Below are positions 50,155-59,224 of a DNA stretch of 64,000 nt, piece after piece. The notes below the pieces were generated by a model. That model saw nothing but the letters and a program-made list of their open reading frames with translations. It did not search any database and was not told the DNA's origin. Source of the stretch: Herbaspirillum sp. WKF16 (GTDB lineage Bacteria; Pseudomonadota; Gammaproteobacteria; Burkholderiales; Burkholderiaceae_D); contig NZ_CP118632.1 of NCBI RefSeq assembly GCF_028993615.1, positions 2,294,001 to 2,358,000 of the forward strand. The letters are read 5' to 3'. Made by a program: the position numbers and the translations under genes. Each line of letters begins with the position of its first letter. The stretch's first letter is position 1.

Positions 50155-52638
50155 TCAGAACTTGTAGTTGGCCTTGAACCAGGCGTTGCGCGGATTGCCG
50201 TAGGTATAGCCGTTGTAGCCGCCGAAGCCGGTGTAGTAGTACTTGTCGGTCAGGTTCTCCACGTTCAGCGACAGGCTCAGTTGCGACGACACGTCGTAGC
50301 GGGCCATCAGGCCGATCAGCGTCAGCCCGCCCTGGTAGGCGGTCTTGTTGCTGTAGGTCTCCAGGTAGGAAGTGCCGCTCTGGTAGGACAGGTTGCCGCC
50401 CACGGTCAGCTTGCTCAGGGCGCCGGGCAGGCGATAGCTGGTCGCCAGCCGCAGCATGCGCTGCGGATAGTTGGTGTTCATCAGCGCATTCTTGTTGCTG
50501 AACTTGGCGCTGTAGGTGTAGCCGGCCATGAGCTGCCAGCCGCGCGCCAGCTCGCCCGAGAGGGTGGTCTCGAAGCCGCGCGTCTTGGCGCCGCTGACGG
50601 CGCGATAGGCGGCGGAGCCGTCGGGCAGCAGCGCGGCGCCGGGGTCCAGCTCGGTGGCATTGTCCTCGTTCACCTCGAACACGGCGAAGCTGCTGTTGAG
50701 CTTGCCGCCCATGTGCTCGCCCTTGACGCCGAACTCGGCATTGGTGCCGCGCCGGGGCGCGATGACCTGGTTGCTGGCGTCGCGCACCGTGTTGGGCTGG
50801 AAGATGTTGGTGTAGCTGGCATAGGCCGACCAGGCCTCGTCGAGGTCGTAGACGAGACCGCCATAAGGCGTGAAGACGGCGCGCTCGTGCCCCGCGCTGC
50901 TGGCGACCGCGCGGCCGTTGGCGCCGCCTTGCCAAGTACGGCTGACCAGGTCGTTGTCGTACCACGAGAAGCGGCTGCCGACGATGAGCGACAGGGCGTC
51001 GGTCGGCTTGAAGCGCAGCGCGCCGTAGAGCGCCTTCTCCTCGGTCACGCCGCTGAACTGGTTGACCGGATAGCGGAAGTCGGGTTGCGCCACCGCGCCC
51101 AGGTTGAGGATGTTGGCGGCCTGGCGATCGACCGTGTTGAGCAGCCGGCTGTAGTTGCCGTAGTCGTAGGCGTAGCGGTTGAAATTGGCGCCCAGCACGG
51201 CGCTGTGGGTGCGCCCGAACAGCGAGAACGGACCGGTGGCGTAGACGTCCAGCGCCCGCGTGACCGAGGTGGCCGGATTGTTGGACACCTGCACCGTGCC
51301 CATGTTGGTGACGGGATTGATGTTGCCCGGATAGAGCCAGATGTCGGCGCTGTAGCGTTCACGGTCGTTGGTGATGAGCGCGGCGTCCACCTTCACGCGC
51401 CAGTCGTTGTCGAAATGGTGTTCGAGGTTGACGAAGTAGCGTTGGGTTTCCATGTTCCAGGTGCTCCAGGGCGCGCTGGAGCTCAATGAACGCGGCAGGC
51501 TGGTGGGCGCGCCGTTGCCGTAGAACAGCGGGCTCTGGCCGAAGTTGGCGCCCTTGATCGCGGTGCGCTGGTATTCCACGCCGGCCGTCAGCAGGGTGTC
51601 GCGCGTGAGGTCGGCCTCGACGATGCCGTAGAACACGTCTTCGCTCTGTTTCTTGCTGTCGGTGAAGCTGTTGCCGTCGGCGTGCGAGGCCACCACGCGC
51701 CCGCGCAGCGTGCCGGTCTCGTTGAGCTTGCCGCTGAGATCGACCTCCGCGCTGTAGCGGTTCCAGGAACCTACGCCGGCGCCGACGTGGCCGGAGAATT
51801 CCGTGGTCGGACGCTTGCGCACCAGGTTGATGGAGCCACCCGGCGAGCCCGATCCGTTGAGCAGGCCGGCGGCGCCGCGCACCACCTCGATGCGGTCGTA
51901 CACCTGCATGCTGACCATGCTGGCTTCCCCGGCCGCGCTGGAAAACGACAGCGTGGGCACGCCGTCGATCATGGTGTTGAGGGCGAAGCCGCGCGAGGAA
52001 AAGCTGACGCGCTCGTCCAGCCGGTCGGCCACGATACCCGGCGTCTGCCGCAGCACGTCGTTGAGCGTCAGCAGGTTTTGCTCCTCGATCTGCTGGCGGC
52101 CGATCACGCTGACCGATTGCGGCGTTTCGCGCAGCGACAGCGCCATGCGCGTGGCCGCGCCGGTGGCGCGAGTGGTGTAGGAGCCGCTGCCTTCGGTGAC
52201 CGTGCTGCGCTCGGCGGCGGCGCTCACGGTCACCGCCGGCAGCGCCTGCAGCGCCTCGGCGCCGGCGGCCGCGCGGCGCAGGGTGAAGCTGCCGTCCTCG
52301 CGGCCGATCACTTCCAGCCCGCTCCCGGCCAGCAGCCGGGATGCCGCTTCGCGCGCGCCCATGCGGCCGTTCAGGGCCGGACCGGTCTTGCCGTCGGTCA
52401 GCGACGGCTCGAACGACAGCGCGATTCCGGAGGCCAGCGCGAAGGCCGACAGGCTGCGGCCCAGCGGACCCGCGGGGATGTCGTATTGGCGCGGGGCGGC
52501 GTCGCTCAGGCTGAGCGCTTCGGCGGCGCGCGCGCCGGCGTGCCAGGCCGTGCCGGAAAGCGCGCATGCCAGCAGCGCGGCGGCGACGGGGGGGCGGAAG
52601 CGAAGCGGGGCGGGTGCGCGGTGGTGCGGGCGATGCAT
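50155..52638 (-). CDS. TonB-dependent siderophore receptor with signalling (STN) domain
   Basis: Second outer-membrane siderophore receptor, 827 residues. Signal peptide ending AGARAAEA; STN domain at about 50-105 (YDIPAGPLGRSLSAFALASG); plug with RETPQSVSVIGRQQIEEQNL and VRGAAGLLNGSGSPGG; barrel ending in aromatic Phe (WFKANYKF). It is of the FpvA/FhuE/FoxA sort, different from the first receptor. Start ATG 52638 has AAAGGA nine bases upstream; ATG 52671 with an abutting GGGAG is the alternative. The last gene of fecI-fecR-receptor on this strand. Confidence 0.92.
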   Translation of the reverse strand: MHRPHHRAPAPLRFRPPVAAALLACALSGTAWHAGARAAEALSLSDAAPRQYDIPAGPLGRSLSAFALASGIALSFEPSLTDGKTGPALNGRMGAREAASRLLAGSGLEVIGREDGSFTLRRAAAGAEALQALPAVTVSAAAERSTVTEGSGSYTTRATGAATRMALSLRETPQSVSVIGRQQIEEQNLLTLNDVLRQTPGIVADRLDERVSFSSRGFALNTMIDGVPTLSFSSAAGEASMVSMQVYDRIEVVRGAAGLLNGSGSPGGSINLVRKRPTTEFSGHVGAGVGSWNRYSAEVDLSGKLNETGTLRGRVVASHADGNSFTDSKKQSEDVFYGIVEADLTRDTLLTAGVEYQRTAIKGANFGQSPLFYGNGAPTSLPRSLSSSAPWSTWNMETQRYFVNLEHHFDNDWRVKVDAALITNDRERYSADIWLYPGNINPVTNMGTVQVSNNPATSVTRALDVYATGPFSLFGRTHSAVLGANFNRYAYDYGNYSRLLNTVDRQAANILNLGAVAQPDFRYPVNQFSGVTEEKALYGALRFKPTDALSLIVGSRFSWYDNDLVSRTWQGGANGRAVASSAGHERAVFTPYGGLVYDLDEAWSAYASYTNIFQPNTVRDASNQVIAPRRGTNAEFGVKGEHMGGKLNSSFAVFEVNEDNATELDPGAALLPDGSAAYRAVSGAKTRGFETTLSGELARGWQLMAGYTYSAKFSNKNALMNTNYPQRMLRLATSYRLPGALSKLTVGGNLSYQSGTSYLETYSNKTAYQGGLTLIGLMARYDVSSQLSLSLNVENLTDKYYYTGFGGYNGYTYGNPRNAWFKANYKF

Positions 52639-52721
52639 GGGCGGCGATCCTTTCAAGGCGATGGGTTTCATCTCCCTTGCCAGCCAGGATCGGAAAAAGT
52701 ATCAGGGAACGGAAATTTTTT

Positions 52722-53699
52722 TCAGGACAGGGGCGCCAGCGTGACCCAGTAGCTGCCGAAGCGCCGCAAGGCCTGCACCGGGTAGGTGGAGACCAGCATG
52801 CTGAGGATCCGCTCGGGATGGTCCAGCGGGAAGGCGCCGGAGATGCGGAGGTTCGCCACGGCGGGCTCGCAGCGCAGCAGGCCGGGCAGGTAGCGGCCCA
52901 GCTCGGCGCTGAAGTCGCCCAGGCGCATGCCGTCGGCCAGCAGCATGCCGTGCGTCCAGGCATCGTCGGCCGGACCTGCAGGCTGCGGCGCCTCGATGGC
53001 GTCAGCCGAGAAGCTGGCCTTGCTGCCGGCGTCCACCGTCAGCCAGCCGGCTGCCGGCACGCGGCGCGGTTCGATGCGCACCGCGTGCTCGAATACGGCC
53101 AGCCGGCTGCGGCCGTCTTCCTGGCGCACCGAGAAGCGCGTGCCCAGCGCCTGCAGCAGGCCTTCGGCGGTTTCCACGTAGAAAGGGCGGGCCAGGGCGG
53201 CGCTGTCGGCAGCGGTGGCGATCATGATCTCGCCGCTGCGCAGGCGCACCAGGCGGCGCTGCGCGTCGAAGCGCACGTCGATGGCGCTGGCGGTATTCAA
53301 GGTGATCCGGGTGCCGTCGGCCAGCCGAATGTCCTGGCGCCGGCCGGTGGCAGTGTGATGGTCGGCGCTCCAGTTGCCATGGCTGTAGCCGCGCCACCCG
53401 AGCCACGCGGCAGGCGCCGCGGCCAACAGGCAGGCCAGCTTGGCGACGGCGGCGCGGCGCGAGGAGGGACGCTGCAGCACCGGCAGCGCCAGCGCCGGCG
53501 GCAAGCCGCCCAGCTTGTTCATCAGCGCCTCGGCGCGCGCCCAGGCGCGGGCGTTGTCGGCGCTGGCGTTCTGCCATTGGCGGCAGGCCTGGCGATCGGC
53601 ATCGGTAGCGTCGCCATGGTGCAGGCGCATCAGCCAATCGGCCGCCTGGTCGAGGGACCTGGCGTCGATGCCGGCGGTGCGGGGAACGGGGATGGTCAT
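52722..53699 (-). CDS. FecR family anti-sigma/sigma-regulator
   Basis: A 325-residue regulator. The sigma-binding N-terminus (about 1-80) includes AADWLMRLHHGDATDADRQA and the Trp-rich QACRQWQNASADNARAWARA region. One TM segment follows (about 88-105, AKLACLLAAAPAAWLGW). The periplasmic FecR domain begins near DIRLADGTRITLNTASAIDV. The ATG follows the fecI stop by two bases with GGAG in place, so the pair is translated together. Confidence 0.92.
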   Translation of the reverse strand: MTIPVPRTAGIDARSLDQAADWLMRLHHGDATDADRQACRQWQNASADNARAWARAEALMNKLGGLPPALALPVLQRPSSRRAAVAKLACLLAAAPAAWLGWRGYSHGNWSADHHTATGRRQDIRLADGTRITLNTASAIDVRFDAQRRLVRLRSGEIMIATAADSAALARPFYVETAEGLLQALGTRFSVRQEDGRSRLAVFEHAVRIEPRRVPAAGWLTVDAGSKASFSADAIEAPQPAGPADDAWTHGMLLADGMRLGDFSAELGRYLPGLLRCEPAVANLRISGAFPLDHPERILSMLVSTYPVQALRRFGSYWVTLAPLS

Positions 53700-53701
53700 G
53701 C

Positions 53702-54208
53702 TCACTCCATCAACGTCAGGCAGGCCAGGAAGGCTTGCTTCATGTAGCGCTTGACGCTGATGAGCGAGCAGCCGAGCAGGCTTGCGATCTCTTCGTACTT
53801 CAGGCCCTCCAGCTGCGACAGCAGGAAGGCGCGCTTGGCCTTGGCCGGCAGCGCGTCCAGCACCGCGTCGACCTGCATCAGGGTCTCCAGGATGAGGTGC
53901 CGCTGTTCGGGCGACGGCGCCTCCGGTTCCGGCAGCAGCGCCAGCGCGTCGAGGAAACTGCTCTCCAGCGCGCGGCGGCGGTACCAGTTGACCAGGATGC
54001 CCTTGGCGATGACGGTCAGGTAGGCGCGCGGCTCCTGGATCGCTCGTACTTCGCGCCCGGCCAGTACGCGCACGAAGGTGTCCTGCGCCAGGTCGGCGGC
54101 GTCGAAGGCGCTGTCGAGCCGCGTGCGCAGCCACTGCTGCAGCCAGCCGTGGTGCTCGGCGTAGAGGCGGCTGAAATCGCGGTCGGTGCCGGGCGAGGAG
54201 GCGTTCAT
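53702..54208 (-). CDS. ECF sigma factor, FecI type
   Basis: A 168-residue iron-responsive sigma factor. Region 2 includes LYAEHHGWLQQWLRTRL, DAADLAQDTFVRVLAG and IQEPRAYLTVIAKGILVNWY. Region 4 has RAFLLSQLEGLKYEEIASLL, with SLISVKRYMKQAFLAC as recognition helix. ATG 54208 is chosen because a Fur box starts 22 bases upstream; a longer frame would run through that box. Confidence 0.92.
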   Translation of the reverse strand: MNASSPGTDRDFSRLYAEHHGWLQQWLRTRLDSAFDAADLAQDTFVRVLAGREVRAIQEPRAYLTVIAKGILVNWYRRRALESSFLDALALLPEPEAPSPEQRHLILETLMQVDAVLDALPAKAKRAFLLSQLEGLKYEEIASLLGCSLISVKRYMKQAFLACLTLME

Positions 54209-54229
54209 GGCGCGGATGTACGATTTAAT

Positions 54230-54248
54230 AATGAGAATTGTTCGCATT
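54230..54248 (-). promoter_or_regulatory. Fur box upstream of fecI (second system)
   Basis: A near-perfect 19-base Fur site (plus strand AATGAGAATTG then TTCGCATT), 8-3-8 palindrome with one mismatch, in an otherwise GC-rich gap. It should repress fecI-fecR when iron is plentiful. Confidence 0.82.
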
Positions 54249-54373
54249 CTAGCGCAGTTGCGGCCGCAGGGGAGATCTTGCGTGAATCGCCGCGGGGGAG
54301 CGCTGCTACAATGCGCCTTCCTTGCTGGCGCCGCACGGCGCACGCGCACACTCATCCATCGGGGCCCCGCACC

Positions 54374-55693
54374 GTGACATCGAACAGCTCCCGCCGCACG
54401 GCCGGCGCCGCCGGCAACGCCAGCGCCTTCTTCGCGCCGCTCGCCTGGGCCGCGCTGTACTTCGCCCTGGGTTTCCTTTCCTACAAGCTCAACGGCGCCT
54501 TCGTCGCTTCCGGCTACCTGTGGCTGCCGGCCGGCGTCACGGTGGGCGCGCTGATGCTGACCCGCACCGAGCGCTGGGGGCCGCTGCTGGCGCTGCTGTT
54601 CGCGGCCCAGCTGCTGCTGGGCGGGATCGCCGAGCGCGAGCTGTGGCGCATGGCATTGCTGGCCATCGACGAGATCGGCGTGGCGGCGGCGGCGGTATGG
54701 CTGGTGCGGCGCGCGCCGTTCCCGCTGGAGGGCCTGTATTTCGTGCGCGCGCTGTTGCTGGTGGGCGTGGGCGCCAGCGTGGCCAGCGGTTTCTTCGGCG
54801 CGCTGTGGTTCAGCTCCACGCAGAACCTGCCGTTCTGGCCGACGCTGCGCGTATGGTCGTCTTCCGACCTGGTCGGCATCCTGATCGTCACGCCGGTGCT
54901 GGCCGGCTGGTCGCGCTTCCGGGCGGTGCGCTCGGGCGGCATCGCGCGCACCGAGTTCCTGCTCGGGCTGGCGTCCTTCGGCGGCGTGCTGGTCACCGCC
55001 TACCTGGCCTTCGGCAGCGAGATCGACCGGGTGCTGTTCGACATCAATTTCGCCACCACCTACCTGCCGCTGTTCTTCGTGGCGCTGGTGACGATCCTCT
55101 GGGGCGGGCGCGGCGGCTCGCTGGCGGTGGTGGCACTGGCGCTGATCGCCTTCGTCTACAACTCGCTGGGGCTGGGCCCGTTCGCCGAGCTGGTCAGGCT
55201 GCATTCGAGCAATGCCTTGCTGGAGCTGCAGGTCTACCTGGCGGTGGCGTCCTTGCTGTCGCTGCTTGTCAGCACCCTGAAGACCACCCGCGAGCAATTG
55301 CATGAGCAGGCCGCGCAATGGCGCAGCGACGTCGAGCTGGCGCTCACCGTCAGCCGCCAGCTGGTGTATTGCCTCGATCCGGTGCGCGGCAGGCTGACCT
55401 GGTCGGGCGACGTGCACGGCATGCTGGGCGTGGCCGAATCCGAACTGGGCACGCTGGAGCAAGTGCTGGCGCGGGTGCATCCGATGGACCAGGCGCGGCT
55501 GCGCCAGCGCTGGCTGGACGACGACAGCGACGACAGCCGCCCCGCCATGGCGTTCCGCCTGTTGCTGCCGGCCGGCCAGGTCAGCCAGGTCACCGACATG
55601 AGCCGCAGCATGCTGGACCCGGACGACACCCTGGCCATCGTCGCCGGCGCCTGGCACTTCACGACGACCGACGGCGCCGGGGAGCGCGCATGA
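54374..55693 (+). CDS. MASE1-PAS membrane sensor without output domain
   Basis: A 439-residue protein. About residues 20-300 are a MASE1 membrane sensor, roughly eight hydrophobic segments, with the typical LWLPAGVTVGALML and VWSSSDLVGILIVTPVLAGW. A PAS-like domain follows (about 315-425: RQLVYCLDPVRGRLTWSGDV, then LGTLEQVLARVHPMDQARLR). Usually such proteins continue into GGDEF, EAL or histidine kinase domains; here the frame simply ends. GTG 54374 is the likely start; its ribosome site is weak. It overlaps the following hydrolase by four bases. Confidence 0.8.
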   Translation: MTSNSSRRTAGAAGNASAFFAPLAWAALYFALGFLSYKLNGAFVASGYLWLPAGVTVGALMLTRTERWGPLLALLFAAQLLLGGIAERELWRMALLAIDEIGVAAAAVWLVRRAPFPLEGLYFVRALLLVGVGASVASGFFGALWFSSTQNLPFWPTLRVWSSSDLVGILIVTPVLAGWSRFRAVRSGGIARTEFLLGLASFGGVLVTAYLAFGSEIDRVLFDINFATTYLPLFFVALVTILWGGRGGSLAVVALALIAFVYNSLGLGPFAELVRLHSSNALLELQVYLAVASLLSLLVSTLKTTREQLHEQAAQWRSDVELALTVSRQLVYCLDPVRGRLTWSGDVHGMLGVAESELGTLEQVLARVHPMDQARLRQRWLDDDSDDSRPAMAFRLLLPAGQVSQVTDMSRSMLDPDDTLAIVAGAWHFTTTDGAGERA

Positions 55694-56508
55694 GCGCGCG
55701 CACAGGCGCCATCCTGATCCATGGTCTGGGCGGTACGCAATACGATCTCGGCTCGATGCACAAGATCCTGGCCAAGGCCGGGGTGGAGACGCACGCCATC
55801 ACCCTGGCCGGCCACGGCACCACGCCCGAGGACCTGGTGGACGTGCGCGCGGAGCAGTGGGTGGAGGCGGTGACGGCGCAATACGAGGCGCTGCAGCCGC
55901 AATACGACCAGTTGCACATCATGGGCATGTGCATGGGATCGCTGGTGGCCCTGGCGCTGGCCGAGCGCGTGGGGCACGACGCCGCGCGCGGCAAGCTGGT
56001 GACGCTGGCGCCGCCGATCTACATCGACGGCTGGTCCACGCCCTGGTACAGCCGGCTGCGCCCGCTGTTCTACCTGATCCCGGGCCTGGCCACGCGCATG
56101 AAGGTGGAGGAGGGCGAGCCCTTCGGCATCAAGAACACGCTGGTGCGCGCGGTGGTCAAGGCCAAGTTCGAGCGCGGCGACAATTTCCATTACCGCTGGG
56201 TGCCGCTGATCTGCGTGAAGCAGGTCGACCGCCTGCGCGCCTGGGCCATGGCCGGCGCGAAGAACATCAAGGCGCCGACGCTGGTGGTGCATGCGCGCGA
56301 GGACGAGCTGACCAGCCTGCGCTCGGCCGAGTTCCTCCGGGACCGGATCGCCGGCAGCCGCGTGGTGGTGCTGGAAAACAGCTATCACATGATCTGCGTG
56401 GACAACGACCGCGACCTGGTCGCCAACAGCATCCTGGAGTTCTTCGGCTTGCCGCCGCAGGAGTTCAAGGCCCGCCGCCGCGAACGCGGCGCCGATGCCG
56501 CCCGGTAG
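55690..56508 (+). CDS. Alpha/beta hydrolase with Cys nucleophile (carboxylesterase-like)
   Basis: A 272-residue Est30/monoacylglycerol-lipase-like hydrolase: oxyanion motif LIHGLGGTQYDL, lid region, Asp205 (VVHAREDELTS) and His233 (ENSYHMICVDND). The nucleophile elbow reads GMCMG with Cys81 in place of Ser (TGC codon, clear in the DNA). Cys-type elbows occur in dienelactone hydrolases and some acyltransferases, so thioester or lactone chemistry is possible. The ATG overlaps the MASE1-PAS stop (ATGA), suggesting coupling. Confidence 0.85.
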   Translation: MSARTGAILIHGLGGTQYDLGSMHKILAKAGVETHAITLAGHGTTPEDLVDVRAEQWVEAVTAQYEALQPQYDQLHIMGMCMGSLVALALAERVGHDAARGKLVTLAPPIYIDGWSTPWYSRLRPLFYLIPGLATRMKVEEGEPFGIKNTLVRAVVKAKFERGDNFHYRWVPLICVKQVDRLRAWAMAGAKNIKAPTLVVHAREDELTSLRSAEFLRDRIAGSRVVVLENSYHMICVDNDRDLVANSILEFFGLPPQEFKARRRERGADAAR

Positions 56509-56514
56509 CGGCGT

Positions 56515-58785
56515 TCAGAAGACGCGACCCAGCTGCAGGTAGGCGTTCCACACGCCCTGCTGGCCCAGCGCCACGCCGAAGTAGAGCGGGCCGATCGGGC
56601 TGGTGCCGCCCAGGAACAGGCTGATGCTCTTCTTGTACGGACCGTCGCCGAAGGCTTCCCGGCTCTGCCACACGTTGCCCGCCTCCAGGCTGCTGCCCAG
56701 CACCGGATTGCGCAGGCCGGGCAGGCTGTATTCGTTGAGGTCGCGCAGGTAGGTCAGGCGGCCGTAGAGCAGGTAATTGCCGAAGAACTGGTCCGGCGCA
56801 TAGGCCGACAGATGCTGGAACCCGCCCAGCGTGAAGCCGATTCCGGCGCTGTTGGAAGACAGGCTGCTGGCGCCTTCGAGCGCCAGGTTGACGGTGTCGC
56901 GGCCGCGGCTGAAGGCCCACAGCGTCTTGGCCTGGACATCCGAAAAACGCCGCTCCTCGCCGCCGAAGCCGCGATTGGCCTCGGCCGAGATGTAGTAGCC
57001 GCGGCGCGGGAACAGGGCGTCGTCGAGCTGGTCGACGGTCAGGCGCAGGCGCGCCACAGGCTGGTTGCTCTGCACGCTGGGGAAGAGGTCGCCAGCCCCG
57101 GTGGCGACGTTGTACGAAGGCGTGTACTTCACGTGCTGGTAGCTCATGCCCAGCCGCAATTCGCCCAGGCGTGCGATGGGCACGCCCAGGTCCAGCCCGC
57201 CCACGGCCGAATCGATGCGGTACTCGTTGAGCGGCGTCGCCTTGGCGTCGCTGCCGTCGGGATAGAGATCCACGTAGCGGCGGCTGATCTCCACATAGGG
57301 CGCCAGGTACACGCCGGAAGCGCCCCAAACCGGCTGGCGCAGTTCGCTCTGGATGCTGGCCAGCTTGTTGCCCAGCACCAGGTCGTTGCGCCACTCCAGG
57401 CCGCCGGAGGTCATCCACGGATAGCGGTGGCCGACCTGCAGGTTGAAGCCGCCGCGGCCGTTGAAGTTGTTGGACAGTCCCAGTCCGAACAGCAGGTATT
57501 GCGGTCCCCACGGTTTTTCCTCGGCATCTACCACCAGCACGTTGCGGCCGTCGGCGCGCGTCACCAGCTCCTGGTTCACCACATTGAAATCGCCATTGGT
57601 GGACAGCTCCGCCAATTGGCGGTTCAGGCGCTGGCCGTCGTAGACGTCGCCTTCCCGCACGCCCAGCTTGCCGCGCACATAGGCCGCCGGGATATGCTCG
57701 CCGCTGCGGATCTCGATGGCGTCGATGCGGGCGCCGGCCGCCAGCGCGATGCCGGTGCGCTCGCGCGCCTCCAGCCAGGCCTGCCATTGCTGCGGCGGCA
57801 GCGACAGCTTCAGCAGCCGCTCGTTCTGCCGCTGCGCCGCTTCCCAGCCGGCGTTGACGCCGTCCTTGCCGCGCGCGAAGTCGGTGAAGGAGATGCCGCC
57901 CAGCTCCGGTTCGATCAGCACGTCGCCGCTGCCCAGCAAGACCTTCTGCGCCTTCACGTTTTGCTGGATCAGGATGCCCACCATCTGCTGCGCCACCGCG
58001 GTGGGCGATTGCAACTGCGCCGCGTCCTGCAGCGGGGTGGCGATGTTGACCGCGATCACCACGTCGGCGCCCATGTCGCGCGCGGTCTGCACCGGCAGGT
58101 TGCTGACCAGGCCGCCATCCACCAAGGTGCGCGCGCCGATGCGGAAAGGGGCGAACAGGCCCGGCACCGCCATGCTGGCGCGCATGGCGCGCGGCAGCGA
58201 GCCTTGATCCAGCACCACCTCGCTGCCTTCGCTGAGGTCGGTGGCCACGGCGCGGAAGGGAATCGGCAGACGCGCGAAGTCGATGTTGGCCGGCAACTGG
58301 GCGGTCCAGTTCTGCAGCAGGGCCAGGAGGCTGTTGCCCTGCACCAGGCCGGAGGCCAGCTTGAGCTTGCCGCCGTCGAGGCCTGCGGCCAGCGAGATGG
58401 GGTACTGGAAATCGTCCTCGCGCTGCGATTGCGGCAGGCCGGCGCGCTCGCTGCGGTCGAAGGCGATGTCGGAGAGGTTGGTCGCGGCCAGGCGTCGTTC
58501 CAGCTCGTCTGCCGGGATGCCGCTGGCGTACAGGCCGCCGATCAGCGCGCCCATGCTGGTGCCGGCAATGCAATCGACCGGGATGTGCAGCTTTTCCAGG
58601 TATTGCAGCACGCCCAGGTGGGCATAGCCACGCGCGCCGCCGCCCGACAGCACCAGGCATACGCGCGGGCGCCCCGGGGCGCCCGCCGGTTCAGGCGCGG
58701 CGGCCGTGGCGGGGGAGAGCGGCCAGGCGGCCAGCGGCAAAAGACAGCAAAGGAGGCGCAGGGGCGTCGAGATGAACCGGTGCAC
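56515..58785 (-). CDS. PlpD-like patatin phospholipase, type Vd autotransporter
   Basis: A 756-residue protein with a signal peptide (about 1-29, ending ATAAA), a patatin lipase domain (about 40-235), one POTRA domain (about 340-420) and a 16-strand Omp85-type barrel to the end (LQLGRVF, terminal Phe). The lipase dyad is Ser77 in AGTSMGALIGG and Asp223 in LVDGGLVSNLP, with oxyanion loop LSGGGARGYAHLG. This is the layout of Pseudomonas PlpD, which exports its own phospholipase. GTG start. Confidence 0.92.
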   Translation of the reverse strand: MHRFISTPLRLLCCLLPLAAWPLSPATAAAPEPAGAPGRPRVCLVLSGGGARGYAHLGVLQYLEKLHIPVDCIAGTSMGALIGGLYASGIPADELERRLAATNLSDIAFDRSERAGLPQSQREDDFQYPISLAAGLDGGKLKLASGLVQGNSLLALLQNWTAQLPANIDFARLPIPFRAVATDLSEGSEVVLDQGSLPRAMRASMAVPGLFAPFRIGARTLVDGGLVSNLPVQTARDMGADVVIAVNIATPLQDAAQLQSPTAVAQQMVGILIQQNVKAQKVLLGSGDVLIEPELGGISFTDFARGKDGVNAGWEAAQRQNERLLKLSLPPQQWQAWLEARERTGIALAAGARIDAIEIRSGEHIPAAYVRGKLGVREGDVYDGQRLNRQLAELSTNGDFNVVNQELVTRADGRNVLVVDAEEKPWGPQYLLFGLGLSNNFNGRGGFNLQVGHRYPWMTSGGLEWRNDLVLGNKLASIQSELRQPVWGASGVYLAPYVEISRRYVDLYPDGSDAKATPLNEYRIDSAVGGLDLGVPIARLGELRLGMSYQHVKYTPSYNVATGAGDLFPSVQSNQPVARLRLTVDQLDDALFPRRGYYISAEANRGFGGEERRFSDVQAKTLWAFSRGRDTVNLALEGASSLSSNSAGIGFTLGGFQHLSAYAPDQFFGNYLLYGRLTYLRDLNEYSLPGLRNPVLGSSLEAGNVWQSREAFGDGPYKKSISLFLGGTSPIGPLYFGVALGQQGVWNAYLQLGRVF

Positions 58786-58851
58786 GGCAGGCGTTCCGCA
58801 GGTGAAATGGATGGCGGATATTACACCAGCGCCACGCTACAGCCGCCGGCC

Positions 58852-59130
58852 TCAGGAGTAGTAGCCGCCGCTGGGCGCCTCGGCCAGGAATTGCTTGGCC
58901 TGGCGGATGCTGTCCGGCGGCACCTGCGAGAGCGACGCGCGGTGGGCCTCGATGCTGTCCCAGATCTCGACGATGACGATGCGCCTCGGGTCGGCGTGAT
59001 CCTGCAGCAGTTCGCATGACAGGCAGCCGTCCGATGCGCGGATGGCCGGCAGGATGCCGGTGAGGAAGCTCTTCAGTTCGGCCGCGCAGTGCTCGCGCGC
59101 GTGGAAATGGTTGATGCGGGTGATGCTCAT
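58852..59130 (-). CDS. Antibiotic biosynthesis monooxygenase (ABM) domain protein
   Basis: A 92-residue dimeric alpha-beta barrel (YgiN-like). Features: N-terminal SITRINHFHAREHC, then SDGCLSCELLQDHADP and VIVEIWDSIEAHRAS. Members include quinol monooxygenases and heme-degrading enzymes; a specific role cannot be set. GAGGGAGAG precedes the ATG at 59130; a longer frame to 59172 is not supported. Confidence 0.82.
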   Translation of the reverse strand: MSITRINHFHAREHCAAELKSFLTGILPAIRASDGCLSCELLQDHADPRRIVIVEIWDSIEAHRASLSQVPPDSIRQAKQFLAEAPSGGYYS

Positions 59131-59224
59131 GACGCTCTCCCTCGGCCGATGCCGGCCCTGGCCCTCGGGCAAATGCTAGCCGCCCGGCCCGCCGCATGGC
59201 AAGGGAAATCCATGCTGCAAGGCG

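Noticed and set aside
56812..59019. A 735-codon plus-strand frame opposite the patatin gene
   Set aside because: Antisense shadow; no domain, and the minus-strand gene is unambiguous.
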